Below are positions 1 to 11,625 of a stretch of 64,000 nucleotides of DNA, piece after piece. The position numbers and the translations under genes were made by a program. The DNA comes from Phylloscopus collybita. Lineage: Eukaryota; Chordata; Aves; Passeriformes; Phylloscopidae. How positions within the stretch are numbered: the stretch's first letter is position 1; each line of letters begins with the position of its first letter. The notes beneath the pieces are model-generated. The model saw only the letters and a list, made by a program, of their open reading frames with translations. It ran no database searches and was not told where the DNA came from. The stretch lies in the NCBI GenBank assembly GCA_027886175.1, contig JAJNNQ010000075.1:81199001-81263000 (forward strand), in the 5' to 3' direction.

Positions 1-728
1 GACAAGTCAAAAACAGACTAATTCATTTCATTATGTTGTTTGACTTGCTCTCCAAAAGCAGTTTATTTTATAAAGCTTATCTGAAGAGCTGATCAGATTT
101 CATAGTAATTTGTGCCTTCAGAACATTGAATAGTGATGTATCAAAGAAACTAAACGGCACATTGTTTTCCTAAAACGTTTGCATTTGGCTCAGTAAGTTT
201 ATTAGGTGTCTGAAAAGGCTTCTGACATCTTCTTAGAAGTATTTTTTTTTTTTCCCCGAAGCTTTGGCCTTAAAAGGATTGGGATTGTCAGGTCTGTTAG
301 ACGGATAGAAATGTTCCAAAAATAAATTTACAAATGTAAAATATTATCAAAAGTGGGACTATTTTAGGGACGATATTGCATAACTAAAATATAACTCATT
401 CCATTGCAGTCATATATACGTCCAGCATTCAGCCTCTGGCTGGGAACATGCTGCATACAGGACTTCAGATGTATCAGAAAGCTTTATTTATTTTTCTTTT
501 GTCTACCTATATAATCCAGAAAACCATGGGATAAGGAATCCCACAAGGATTACAGAGGATGAGGTTCTCAAATCTTGAATTCTTTTTTCTAATGTTTTTG
601 TTTGTTTTTTAAGGTCTTATTGCTTTCCAGATTATTTTTAGTGTTTCTTGGACTAAAGACTAAAAGAAATCTTACGGAAATTCTCATAAGAAATACAAAT
701 AGACAAACCTGTCCATTTTCTTATTATA

Positions 729-730
<2 letters not shown>
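1..730. other. AT-rich stretch without a recognised gene
   Basis: Every frame is broken by frequent stops. The only open frame here, at about 602-832, owes its length to the A tract it reads through. I see no repeat family I can name and no convincing splice-bounded segment. Confidence 0.6.

Positions 731-763
<33 letters not shown>
731..763. repeat. A33 homopolymer
   Basis: An uninterrupted run of 33 A. No AATAAA or ATTAAA hexamer lies in the 30 bases before it, so a processed retrocopy tail is not supported. Length is likely variable between individuals and unreliable in assembly. Confidence 0.95.
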
Positions 764-764
<1 letters not shown>

Positions 765-2125
765 CAAAAGGCAAAATTAACATTTTTTTTATATTGCCGG
801 TTTTATTTTTTGTTTTTTCATATCCAAAATAATTTCCTCCTCTCTAGCCATATTTCTAATTTATTTTAAGGTGTAGCACAGCCACCAAATATGTGATTTG
901 ACATATCCATATTCCCTCTTAATTATCTGTTTTCGCTGTCTGCAGATAACTAATTCTGATATTTTGGGTTTTTAAAAGGCCTTTTAAAAATGGCATTTTA
1001 GTGCTAATGAGTCAACAAAGAGAAAAGTGTCCGCGGCTCTCAAAATACTGTGTTCAAACAAACTAATAGCATTAGAAAAAAACAACCTTATCAAATAAGT
1101 ATTAACTGCACTTTAGGGAACAGCTGAAATTATGGGTTTGACTTAGAGTAATTTTTCTAGACACATAAGGGAAAAATCTACTCACCTGGCTCTAATTCTG
1201 CAAGCAAGGCAGGAGGAAAAAGCTGTTCCTCCTTTTTGCATCACACAGGCGGTTAAAATAATTTTTCATTTATAGTTCCATCCTATACATAAAAAGCCAC
1301 AAAATGCAATAGGAAGCTTCATGAATACATCTTGGTTTCCTAGAGCACAGTGGAGGACTGCCAAACCTATATTGTTTTTAAAAATACAAAATCAGTCCTT
1401 CTTGTTTTCAGTTCTGCACTCTTCCCGCATCTCCCTGTCCCCGCAAAAAAAATCTATGAGACTTGAAAATTTTTCTTTTTAAAATTTGCATTGCTTACTG
1501 AAGTCCCAGTTTGTCTTTGCATTTTTCTCCACACCAGGAGTTCTGAAACCTTCGTGATATTTTCTATTTTTAAAATAGATGATCACTTAACTGCATGAAT
1601 TGCAGTTTAGAGGGAGCCATGGGCACTGTCCCTGTCTCAGCAGTGGAGTGAAGCAGGGCAACACCTGTCCATGGAGGGAGTCAAGGGGTTCCCTTCTCGT
1701 TTCACTCCATTGCTCAGTAGGGAGAGACCTCTGCTTTCCACTGATTGGTGGGGAATGAGGCCTCAGACTCACTCAAGTCCACTTCTGAACAACTTCAAGT
1801 TCTGGGGAATACAAGAGTAACACTGGAGTCAAAACTTGAAGTGGGACCTAAGGACCTGAGCTTCTTCGCATCCCTGGTGTGCAGGCACATCCCAACCTCA
1901 TCACTTCCTTCCACAAAGTGGGAAACAACCAGAAAATCTTCTTTGTGGGTAGATTTTACCAGACCTTGTTCTTTTCTGTTCTCAATTAGCAGAATACCAC
2001 ATGGCTAGGGTATATCATAATATGGTATGTCATCTAGCTCTTTTGCTTTTTTCCTAAGCAGAGAAATGAATTCTGGATGATTGTTGGATATGCTGGATGA
2101 GATTTTATTTCCACCTATCCCTCAA
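764..2125. other. Stretch without a recognised gene; GC-richer patch at about 1600-1930
   Basis: About 1600-1930 is visibly richer in G and C than its surroundings and holds short overlapping open frames on both strands (61 and 87 codons). Neither resembles a protein I know. It could be an old repeat I cannot name, or simply composition. Confidence 0.5.
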
Positions 2126-2235
2126 AAATAATAATAATATTAATGTTAATAACAAAAACATTAATAATAAGGTTTTTGTCATCATCATCATCATCGTCAT
2201 CATTACTACTACTACTACTGCAACTACAACAATAG
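2126..2235. repeat. Compound trinucleotide microsatellite (AAT/TCA/TAC)
   Basis: Imperfect (AAT)n is followed by a TCA run at about 2179-2202 and a TAC run at about 2204-2219, then CAA-type triplets. Three adjacent triplet families in about 110 bp make a likely polymorphic locus. Confidence 0.9.
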
Positions 2236-3596
2236 TAAGTACTTAGTTTCCAAAGAACTTTCACAAGCAGTACTGCATCTAGACAGCTCTATAAAAATCT
2301 GTTTACTTTTGGGCTTAAAAGCAGCAGCCGAGCAGTAAATAGAAGAGAGTCTTGTGGAGGAAGAACAAATTCAGCACAAGAAAACTGGGATAAACTGCAG
2401 TTTCTACAAAGAAAGTCATGACATTTGTCTATCTTACTAGAAAAGTTTCACCTTAAAAGCATTCTGGAAATTTAGTATAGCTCAGAAGGCTGTAAGGACC
2501 AGGAGGAATTTACAGGGATTTGGATATGAGGTTTTAGAAAGTCTGACCATCTCAATAAACCAATGCATTTATGTCACAAAACAGTGCCCTGTGGACTTGC
2601 ATTGTCCTTGTATGGTCCTTAAAATACTGATTTCAACTTGCACTGAAGTCAGTTTGCCATCAAAGAACTCACCAGCTCAGAAGAAGTGAACTCTGTGAGG
2701 AGCTGGGTCCTTAACAAACCTAAAGTGGACTGAGAAGGACAATAGTTTACCTGACTCAGTCTCGGATTTCACTTGGTGTCAGATCTTATTTCTTCATTTC
2801 CTTGCTGAACATCTCTCTACCAGCTCCTGAATGATGCAGGCAATACTGAAGATTTGCTGGGGTAAACTTAGGGAAATTATCCCCATGGGAGGTTGTAGTG
2901 AATATTTGGTTCAATAACCCCACCGGAAGTATGTCATATCTTTGGCAGACTGAAGTGGAAAGAGCTGTCTGTGTTACCAGGGACAATTATCTGCACTCAC
3001 GGGTAACTCCTTCATTTACTTCTTTTCCTAGACCAAGTCAAGTCTATGTCAAAATTAGTTAAGGTTTCCTTTGTAAAATCTATATAGTGAAATATACCAC
3101 TAAGAAATTTGTCTGGGTTTTATGCCATTTTTCACTATTTTCATCGCCTTAGTTTTGGTTTCCTTCAGTTCATGCTCATGTTAATGTTGAATGTTGGCTT
3201 AAAATGTTGTGGTCCATTTTTCCCTAATGATAGATGGATAAAGGAAAAAAAAAATTGATTCTTCCTGGAATGTGATTGTGTACATAATTTATTCTCAGTG
3301 TAGAAACTAAGATAACTAATTCTTCCTTAAACTGCTAAAAATTACTCAGAAAGTATATATTTTTTTTTACTTCTGTTTAAAATTAGATTGGCAATTTTCA
3401 TATCCAAATTTTTATTTACCTAGCTGTCCCTTTGGAAAGAAACCTGTAAAAATACAGCAAGGATCCACTGTAATCTCTTCCATCCAGATGCTTTTAGAAC
3501 ATGTGAGATGTATACATGCATGTACACTGTCTGTATAGAAGTTTGTGTCTTTGTTTATCATATTATATGCTGTGCTGTAATCACTTCTCTGCATTA
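2236..3596. other. AT-rich stretch without a recognised gene
   Basis: Open frames are short and unremarkable. A 66-codon minus-strand frame at 2786-2986 has no recognisable motif. No repeat family was identified. Confidence 0.55.
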
Positions 3597-3771
3597 GGTT
3601 TGTTTGTGGGTTGTTTGTTTTGTTGTTCTTTTTTGGGAGTTTTTTGTTTGTTTTGGGAGTTTTGTGGTTTGTTTTGGGGGGTTTTGTTTGGTTTGTTGGG
3701 GTTTTTTGTTGTTGTTGTTCTGGATTTGTTAGGGGGTTTTTTGTTTGTTGTTGGTTTTGTTGTTGTTTTGG
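3597..3771. repeat. T/G-only low-complexity tract
   Basis: About 175 bp made almost entirely of T and G on the + strand, in GTTT/GTTTT/GTTG units with four runs of three or more G (3-6 G each). The long Lys/Gln/Asn/Pro-rich frame on the minus strand and the Phe/Val/Gly/Cys-rich frames on the plus strand here are by-products of this composition. Confidence 0.9.
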
Positions 3772-5130
3772 CTTCTTTCTTTCTGAAGACATTGTGAAAA
3801 TTGAAAGAAAACTACAGTTCTCTGTTAGTACAACTTTTGCAAAAGGAGATGCATGCTTGAGAGAGCTCTCAGGAGGCTTTGTTTTTATATTGCTGAACAT
3901 ACAGAGCACAAAGAGAAGGATCTGTCCTCCCATATATCTTTTCACTCCCTGTGGGGAAGAGAGAAAGTTTCAAATCACCCATTGAAAGACTGCTCAGTCT
4001 TTTTTTAACTTAACTTTTAAGGGACCAGGAAACAAAGGAATTCAAACTCATTCATTTGGAAAAGCTGATTAATACTTTCACTGATTTTGAAGTGAGGAAT
4101 AATCCACTCAAAAGAAATGGGGTGAATTTGGAGATTCCTGCTATCAAAGAAAGAAGCAGGGGACATATGAATTCTCAACAGTTACTGTAATCCCAGGCTA
4201 TTAACAATGGGTGAAACTGAATTTGCTTGAATTTAAATTAGCTTAATGTGTTGCCATAAATAGTTATAAATTTGAATAAGCAACTGTGTTATACTTACTA
4301 CACTAATTTTTCTTACTTAGTGAAGGAGAGAAAGTCTTTTGTGCCAGTGGAGATGATCTCCACAGGACATACTTTACCAGACCTCATTATTCTACTGAAA
4401 ACTGGGACAAAAATGCTTATTTATTTGAGTTCCCAGCTCCCTTTTAATTTCCAACATATCCCCATTGTATATTGACCCTACTTTGTTTTCCTTATTCTTT
4501 TCCTCCTTACATAGCTGATATAGCTTTTACTTGTTAAAGCAACCTTTTCAAGATCTAACACTTCCCTGGTGGAGTTGACAATCTCTCTTTTTACAGTGTT
4601 CATAGACTTCCTATTTATCCTTACTCTCTTACAGAAGAAGTAATTTGTCCAGTTAAGTGTAGAAGTCTTTCCTCAATATTTTTCTGCCTTACTTGAAGTA
4701 AAAATGACATTTTTGAAAGTCAATACCCATAGTTTTCATTATTCTTTCATTTTTTAAAAAATTTTTATTTGTCCAAATAAAAAGATTAATTTTCTACTAC
4801 TTTCTGTGTTTCTTTTCAGTTAAGTTAATCAGCACGAAATCCAAATTCAGTTTTCCATAGCATCTTCCTTCCTTTTCAGAAATCACATTTGCATTAATTT
4901 GTAACTAATTAATTAATAACTTTTTGGTAACAGTGTAAAAGACTTAAAGTTCACAATTGCCTCTAGCACTGTTAAGACCACTGTAGGACTTTGCCCTCTG
5001 TAGCATACTGTGTGCAAAGAAGCATCTGCTCCTCTGCAACCAACCAAAGCCCAAGTATGCCTCTGCAAATACCTGCAGATTTGGACGGTGAGTTAAGCCA
5101 CCTGAGAGGAGTTTGAGATGAGATAAAGGT
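3772..5130. other. AT-rich stretch without a recognised gene
   Basis: No coding, RNA or repeat feature could be supported. The last 150 bp, from about 4970, becomes GC-richer on approach to the LTR-like block and may belong to it. Confidence 0.5.
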
Positions 5131-5694
5131 GTTGTTGTTGTCCAGTTGTCTCAGGCTAAGGAGAGGTTAACAAGGCTGGGGGAGAAGAATGTGCCCACTA
5201 GGAAAGCCAGCTCTGCTGCTGTGCTGAAAATCAGCTCTGGCCAGGTCCAGTGGGGGAAGCCACAGCCACAGCCCATTCCTGAGGCCCTTCCACCAGGGGA
5301 CTGCACGGGATCCACAGAGCTGCAAAAGACAGTGTAAAACTCATCCCCCTCCCAGGGGAAGTGCTTGGGCATTCCCAAGAACACCTGAACATAAATATTA
5401 ACGCACTGAACTCTGTGTTTTGTGGGACCCCCACCATCGAGAAGACCAGAAGAAAAGGACCAATGAGGAACCATCTGGACCCATGGGTGGTGCTATCTTT
5501 CTACTTAAATGTCTCTCATTCTTTTTCTCTCCTACCTGCCCTTACCCCCACCCCTTTCGTATTGCTTTCTGCCTCTCTTTACCTCACACTTAGTATTAAA
5601 TAAAATCCATATTATTGACTTGGCATATGGTTTTGTTTGCACCTTAATTTAGGCAGAGGCATCTCTCTAATAGTCCTAATAATTGGAACTTAAC
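5131..5694 (+). mobile_element. LTR-like block of an endogenous retrovirus, + orientation
   Basis: This GC-richer block contrasts with its AT-rich flanks. It ends in a layout typical of an LTR 3' half: a pyrimidine-rich stretch at about 5515-5590, then AATAAA at 5599-5604, then a G/T-rich stretch that would promote 3' processing. TGTT at the left and AACA at the right are possible LTR termini, but I found no target-site duplication, so both ends are approximate. It has no long open frame and is probably a solo or truncated LTR. A non-viral terminal exon with a poly(A) signal is the main alternative. Confidence 0.45.
5599..5604 (+). promoter_or_regulatory. AATAAA polyadenylation hexamer in the LTR-like block
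   Basis: AATAAA lies after a pyrimidine-rich stretch. A TTGGCATATGGTTTTGTTTG downstream element about 16 bases further on is the G/T-rich type needed for cleavage. Confidence 0.5.
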
Positions 5695-8679
5695 AAGCAG
5701 AGACAAAATCTGATGGAGAAATGTTTGGTTCTTATTTCCAGCAGTGTTAAGTTAGTAGCATTCATTCTCAAATCCCTCTAAGGAAATGCAGAATTTCTAC
5801 TGCAGACACAACAGCCACAGTATTTCCTTCAAAATGCCTTTACCCATATCCAAGTCTGTCTAAAGGTAACTTTAGCTTTAGATTCTAGTCATATCTAAAG
5901 GTGTGTAGAGGGCAAGTGAATCTCAGTGGTTTGAGAAATTATACTCCTTGTATATCTCTTATTATGGCAAATATCTTTGGGTATTTATATTAACAGAAAC
6001 ATGAGATAAAATAAATAAAAATGATGGAACTTTGCAGTTAGTGATTTCTTTACTTCTACAAACCAATGATCTGAAAACTTTGATCAATACATGCAAGTAC
6101 AAATTATTCTGTGGTATGTGTCAAACTGACACGATAATTAATATTCCTAATAATAATCTAATGTGTTTCTCTACTTGTTTATAAAGCACTGAAATGGAGT
6201 ATTTAGCCTTCATAATGTTATCAAGTTGTTTCATTCCTTTGCAAGAAAATCAAGTTATGTCACTTTCATCTATCACACAGGAGAGTTGGAAAGCAAATGT
6301 AAGTTTAAAATTATGTAAAGGATAAAACCTAAATATTTACTTTATCTAAAAATTCCTTGTGCAGAAAAGATCAGTGAGCATGGAATTCTTGCAGTACAGT
6401 ATGCTAATCCCAAATTCCTTTTCTGAATGAAGGGCAAGTTCAAATATCTGAAATTGAATATTTGGTTCAGCCTTTGTCTCTAGATTCTATTTATAGCCTG
6501 CACACATTCATTTACCTCTTTAAGAAATAATGATTTTTAATTTTCTTGAAAAGTACTGATTCCAAGACTTCACAATACCAATGGCCCAGGTGATCAGCAG
6601 CAAAAGGATCTATCTAAGAGAAGCTTATTCTGCCTCTCACAGACATGGGAATAAGTGAAAATATTAGATCATTTAACAGTAAATTTATATGAATAACAAA
6701 ATCCCTAATAAATACACATAAAAACTCATAAAAGCACACATAACAATATATACTTTACATCTAAGATTCAATGTCCTGAGTCTTTTTTCATACATTTTGC
6801 CATGCAACATGACAAGTACTCATTTTGTTATACTGAATGCCTCTTCCTAAAGATATTTGCAGTGCTGTTGATAAGCTTTTTCAGAAGAACAAAATAACTT
6901 TAATATTTTCAATTTTCTCAGTTTGAAAAATATTCTTTATTCATCATTTGGACTATATATTTCCAATGACAATACCCTAAGTGTACCAAAATGCCCAAAT
7001 ATTTTTTGCTTTACCTATATTTTCCTCCTAAATGGTCACTTGCTTACACAGGTCAGCTAAATAGGCAAACCTTATCTGTCTACTTCAAACAGTTCTTTCT
7101 GTTAAGGCATTGGCTGCCTTTAGGTTTATAACTGGGTCAGAATGTCAAACCTTAGGGACTTCCTAAAAAACTTGGCCCTTACAATAATCACTTCTGGAAA
7201 ACAAACAAACAAACAAACAACTATGACATATAATTGTCTCTGAATTTTTTAAAATTATACAATCATTGTACCTGTCTTTTTCTAGCATTACTACCCACAA
7301 GGACAATTAAGTATTCAGAGCTAAAGTTTTCTCATTTATGGTACTTTTATGTAAAAAAAATCTGGTCAATCTTGTGTTTCTACTCAATACTATTAATTCA
7401 GTAAACTGTTTTCTGAATGTAAATAATTTAAAAAAAATTACAAGTTAGTATTATATGGTGATGAATTTACTTAGAAACATCTTTTCTCTATGTCGTATTA
7501 TACTGGGGGAAAAAGATGCTTCTGGGCACAGCTTTATGTGTCTGAATCTGGCCTGCAGAACTGTGCAGATCTCTCTATTACATGATGGCCAAAACAGTGA
7601 GAGAAAATGTTCCTCTGAAGCCAAATGGATAGGAAATATTGCTGCAGAGGAGCATGAACTGGAGCCAGTACTGAGTTGTTAATCCTCAGACAAGCCACTG
7701 AATAACAAATAGATACATAATTTTTCTCTGACACAGAAAAAAACCCTACACTTTGAACTTATAGTGTTGAAATCTGTACATTCAATACTGAGCTACACAA
7801 TGCACTCAGTAAAATAAATAATAAATTATTAAGTGTTCAGATGGTTTGGTTGGCTGACTATGGAGCTGCCATCCTTGGTTAATGAAAGCAGACCATTTAA
7901 TATTTCCAAACAGAGGAGTTTGAAACTGAAATTATGGAGAGATGGGTCCAAAGCCCAAGTCATCCCAACTCACTGATAAGGCTTTTTTTTCATCAGAAAG
8001 TCACCAATTTTGTGTGTTACTCTTAAACATTTTGAAAAATCATGTTCACATACAGATGTGTCCAGATTAGGAGAGTTTTCTCATCTTCTGTTAGGTGTCA
8101 CTCTTTGGGAAGGAGAAGAACATATGCAATCTTTGCCTTGACCAAAGTATTACACTATCAGAAGCAATTACTTTGTCACTGCATTTTAAAAGTACTTCCC
8201 CCACCACCCCACCCCAAGACTCATTTGAGGTTGTTTATTCATTGTTGTCCTAATTAAATCTGTACTTTCCATTCTTATTCAAATATTTTTTTGGTTGTCT
8301 TTGAAACTGGCCTTACATTTTGCTTCAGTGACATGTACACATCAGGGGCTGAGAAGGTATTTTAGCCTTCTCATACCAAAACTAGGAGAAATTATTATTT
8401 TTAGGAATGTAGACACGTAGGTTAACATGCTTATTTTTAAGAAAGTGTACATCTGACAATGGATTATGGATATAATTTGACTTCATATATGTTAAAGAAA
8501 ATGACAGGCTAATTTTTAAGTATTTTTCCACAAACCCTGTCTTTCAACCTGAAGGAGAGAAACATGCATTAGGCTTCACATTGACATGAGTATTTCAAAC
8601 ACGGAATATTATTTGACCAGATAAAATCTGTTGGCTTTCAAGTTTTTCTTCAAGCTCCAGAGAATGAAAGAATCTGTGG
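5695..8679. other. AT-rich stretch without a recognised gene; (AAAC)n at 7198-7220
   Basis: The stretch is AT-rich with short frames only. An AAAC microsatellite of about five units sits at 7198-7220. The 75-codon frame at 7455-7682 has no recognised domain. I see no named repeat. Confidence 0.55.
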
Positions 8680-9190
8680 TCTTGACCTTGGCTGGCTGCC
8701 AGATGAACACCCAGCTGCTCTCTCACGCCCTTTCCTCAACAGGACAGGGGGAGAAAATAAGATGGAAAAGCTGGTGTGTCAAGATAAAGATGGGTCATTG
8801 AGCAAGTTGCTGTCACAGACAAAACAGATTCAGTCTGGGGAAAATTAACTGATTGACGAATAGTTTATAGCTTAATGGTGAAAACCAGACAACAGACAAA
8901 AACTAAAAATCAGACCAGAACTAAAGCCCACTTCCTGCTCTTCTCCAGGTTAGTTTCACTCCCTCATCTCTGACTTTTATACATCCTCTTTCCCAAGTAG
9001 CTTGGAGGGATGAGGAGGGAGGGGCTGCAGTCAGCCTAATAACTTCTCTATGCTGCTTCTTCCCCCACACACTTTTCTTCTGCTCCAGTGTGAGACCTTC
9101 TCATGGGCTGCAGTCCTTCATGGTCCAGTGCAGCCTCTTCATGGGCTGCAGTTCCCTCAGGAATACCCATGTGCTGTGGAGCAGGCTGTG
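8680..9190. mobile_element. Old LTR-derived fragment (ERVL-like, avian)
   Basis: The order of segments matches an avian ERV LTR family I recognise: a GGCTGGCTGCCAG start, a GGACAGGGGGAGAAAATA segment, a run resembling CAAAACAGATTCAGTCTGGG, a C/T-rich middle, and degenerate repeats carrying the core GGGCTGCAGT (near 9104 and 9141). It has decayed: CpGs are mostly lost, many substitutions and small deletions are present, and the right part is missing. Orientation relative to retroviral transcription is not assigned because no poly(A) signal or primer site is visible. Family assignment rests on memory of the repeat, not on a search. Confidence 0.55.
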
Positions 9191-9195
9191 CAAAT

Positions 9196-9272
9196 TAAAA
9201 AACAAAAACAAAAGCAAAAACAAAAAAAACCCCACAAAACAAAACTCCAAACAAAACAAAGAAACAAAAAAT
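9196..9272. repeat. CAAAA-type low-complexity tract
   Basis: Almost pure A and C on the + strand in CAAAA/CAAA units, directly abutting the LTR-derived fragment. The Lys/Gln-rich and, on the other strand, Phe/Leu-rich open frames across it are compositional. Confidence 0.9.
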
Positions 9273-11109
9273 AAGGGAGAAAAAAACCAGAAAGAAGCAA
9301 GTGGCTCAGATATGCGGAAAGAAGCAAAACAAAGTATTTTCATTTAAAGTGAGCAAAGAGCATTAAGTGATGGATTCGCTTGCCTCATTGTTTTCGTATT
9401 TAAAAAAATCACTTAAGTATCATCCAAATTTATTTCTCTAGCAGCTCAGTACAAATTAGCAAGTATAATTTTCATTCTTTTCCCTATAATCTATTAACTG
9501 GCTATATGGTAATTTTTCTAGTAAATATCCACATATTTCTTCTCCCTTGTATAATGTACTCTAAACTTATTTTAGTATAAATACATTATAATGGTTTAAA
9601 CTCTTTTTTCATCATTTCTCAATAACATAGGATAACTAGAAGATAATGTTGCATACAGTGACCAAAAATATATAAAGGCAAAACTGGAAACTTCAAATTC
9701 TGTTATTACTTTTGACTACAACAGTGATCTCTCCATTTATGTAATTGATACAATATTTTTTTTTAATTCCCTCATTGCTGTTTTCAGTCTGTTTGGAGAG
9801 ATAAGAGTAATTTCTAAATAGCACTAGGCTGATATCTAGAAATAATATATATTATTAAATTTATTTTGAAATTAAAAATCTAGAAAAGGCTCCAGATATC
9901 AAAAGCACCTTTCTTCAGTGGAAGATACATAAAAATTGAGCTTGCACCCTGTGTTTGACTTCATAAACATAAGCTAGCAGGGAAAATGACTTTGCTTTTT
10001 CACTTTTCTCAATAGTTTATGTAAATTGTCAGATACACTTTATAAATGTCCATGCATTGAAGACAAAAAGAAAATTTAGCATGCTCACTTAAAAGGAATT
10101 TAGGCATGGATTTGCTGGGAGCCTAACTGCCTAAGCCTATCAAAGTCACTGCTCATGAGCAAGTAATAAGGAACAACAAGAACACACTGCTAAGGTTGGA
10201 CTTCGGATGCAAACGAGCTCTGAGAATTCTACTTTGAAAATCTGACATGCCAAAATCCCACTTAACTTTTTCCTTAAGTATGTATTTTTCCACATGAGAC
10301 TGAGAGGAAAGTCTAGACACCAGTCTGGGAGATTCTCTCCTCCCAACACCATTTCAGCCTCTTCCCCATTTAAAGTCAAGTGCAGTCTTTGAAACAGAGA
10401 CCAAAACCTTAAATTTTCATTCTTAGCAGTGGTCTACCAAGCATTAAACCATTTTGTGTTAGGAGAACCTATCTTCCCCAGCAATTGCTTCCACCTGGGA
10501 GCCATTATGCAAAAATGGAGGGTAAGAAAAATGTTTCTTTGAGCCAAACCTGGACACCAAAGTACGTACTAAATGGAGTGAGCCATGATACTCAAAGTGG
10601 AGCTTGCTTATTTACCTTCTCATCAGCTAAATGCTTAGCAGCTCATTTCTGAGATTACTCTATTTATAAAGAAAAAAAAAGAGAAACACTGCATTCAAAT
10701 GTTGAGATAATGTCTCAGACTTAAAGTACAACTGCAATTCCGAAGCAAAACTGAGAACCTTGGAGCAGGCAGCTCTAAGCAGTCTGAATAAATTTTGAGC
10801 CTTTCCTTCAGACACATAATCCAATGTATACATAATCCACATTACACAAGAAATCACTGTAGACTAACATGATGCCACACCAACAGGTAGTAAAAAGAAA
10901 TATCTTGCAGTAAAATCTGGAATATCTGAAACACATCAGCCTCACTCCTGCCAGAAAAGATTCGTCATGCATATTCTTTTGAAGGAATAGACTACTTTCC
11001 TCTAATAGAAAGCTGTGAATCATTTGCTGTTTAGAAAAGCAATATAAGATAATGAAAGAGCAGAAACAGATCTGTGCTTTCTTTGTGTTGACAGAATCAA
11101 TCATAAACC
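9273..11109. other. AT-rich stretch without a recognised gene
   Basis: I see only short open frames, the largest a 98-codon minus-strand frame at 10808-11104 with no motif. No repeat could be named. Confidence 0.55.
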
Positions 11110-11625
11110 AGCACAGGTTGCAAAGGATTTTGATAGATCACCCAGTCCAACATTCTGTGGGAATGGAAGCCTAGATAATATTATCTAAAACCCTGTTCAA
11201 TTGCATCTTGGAAACTTCTCCGTGATGGGGACTGCCATGACCAATGGTTCCAGAGAATGGCTGTTCTCAGTGTAAAAAACTCCTTTCTTATGTCCAGATG
11301 AAGCCTTTCCCAGTACAGCTCTTATTCATTGCCATTTGTCTTCTTTGCATGGCTCCTTGTGAATGAGGAACCTCTGTCACCTTTGTAGTCATCCTAAAAT
11401 TAGTGGAATACTGTGATGAGCTCCCCACTGAGCCCTCTCTCCCCAGAGAGAAAAGAATTAACTCCTTCAGTCTTTCCTCCTAGGGCAGGCTCTCCAGGAT
11501 TTTGATCACCTTCGTGGCCCTCCTTTGAACCCTGTCCAGTTTGTCTGCATCATTTTTCAATTATGGGGACCAAAGCTGGACATGGTATTCCAGGTGCAGC
11601 CTCACAACTGCTGTGTAGAACTAGT
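11110..11625 (-). mobile_element. CR1 LINE 3' fragment, antisense
   Basis: Read on the minus strand this is the CR1 3' region. It carries the segment for 'customary' CR1 phrases such as CCTCCTTTGAACCCTGTCCA and TGGTATTCCAGGTGCAGCCT (given here as + strand) and the terminal part at about 11130-11160 (ATCACCCAGTCCAACATTCT). It is 5'-truncated, as CR1 copies normally are, and diverged enough that no reverse-transcriptase frame survives. CR1 usually makes no target-site duplication, and none is seen. Confidence 0.85.

Noticed and set aside
3412..3945. 177-codon minus-strand open frame rich in Lys, Gln, Asn, Pro, Thr
   Set aside because: It is open only because the complementary strand is a T/G-only tract. 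No domain and no credible start context.
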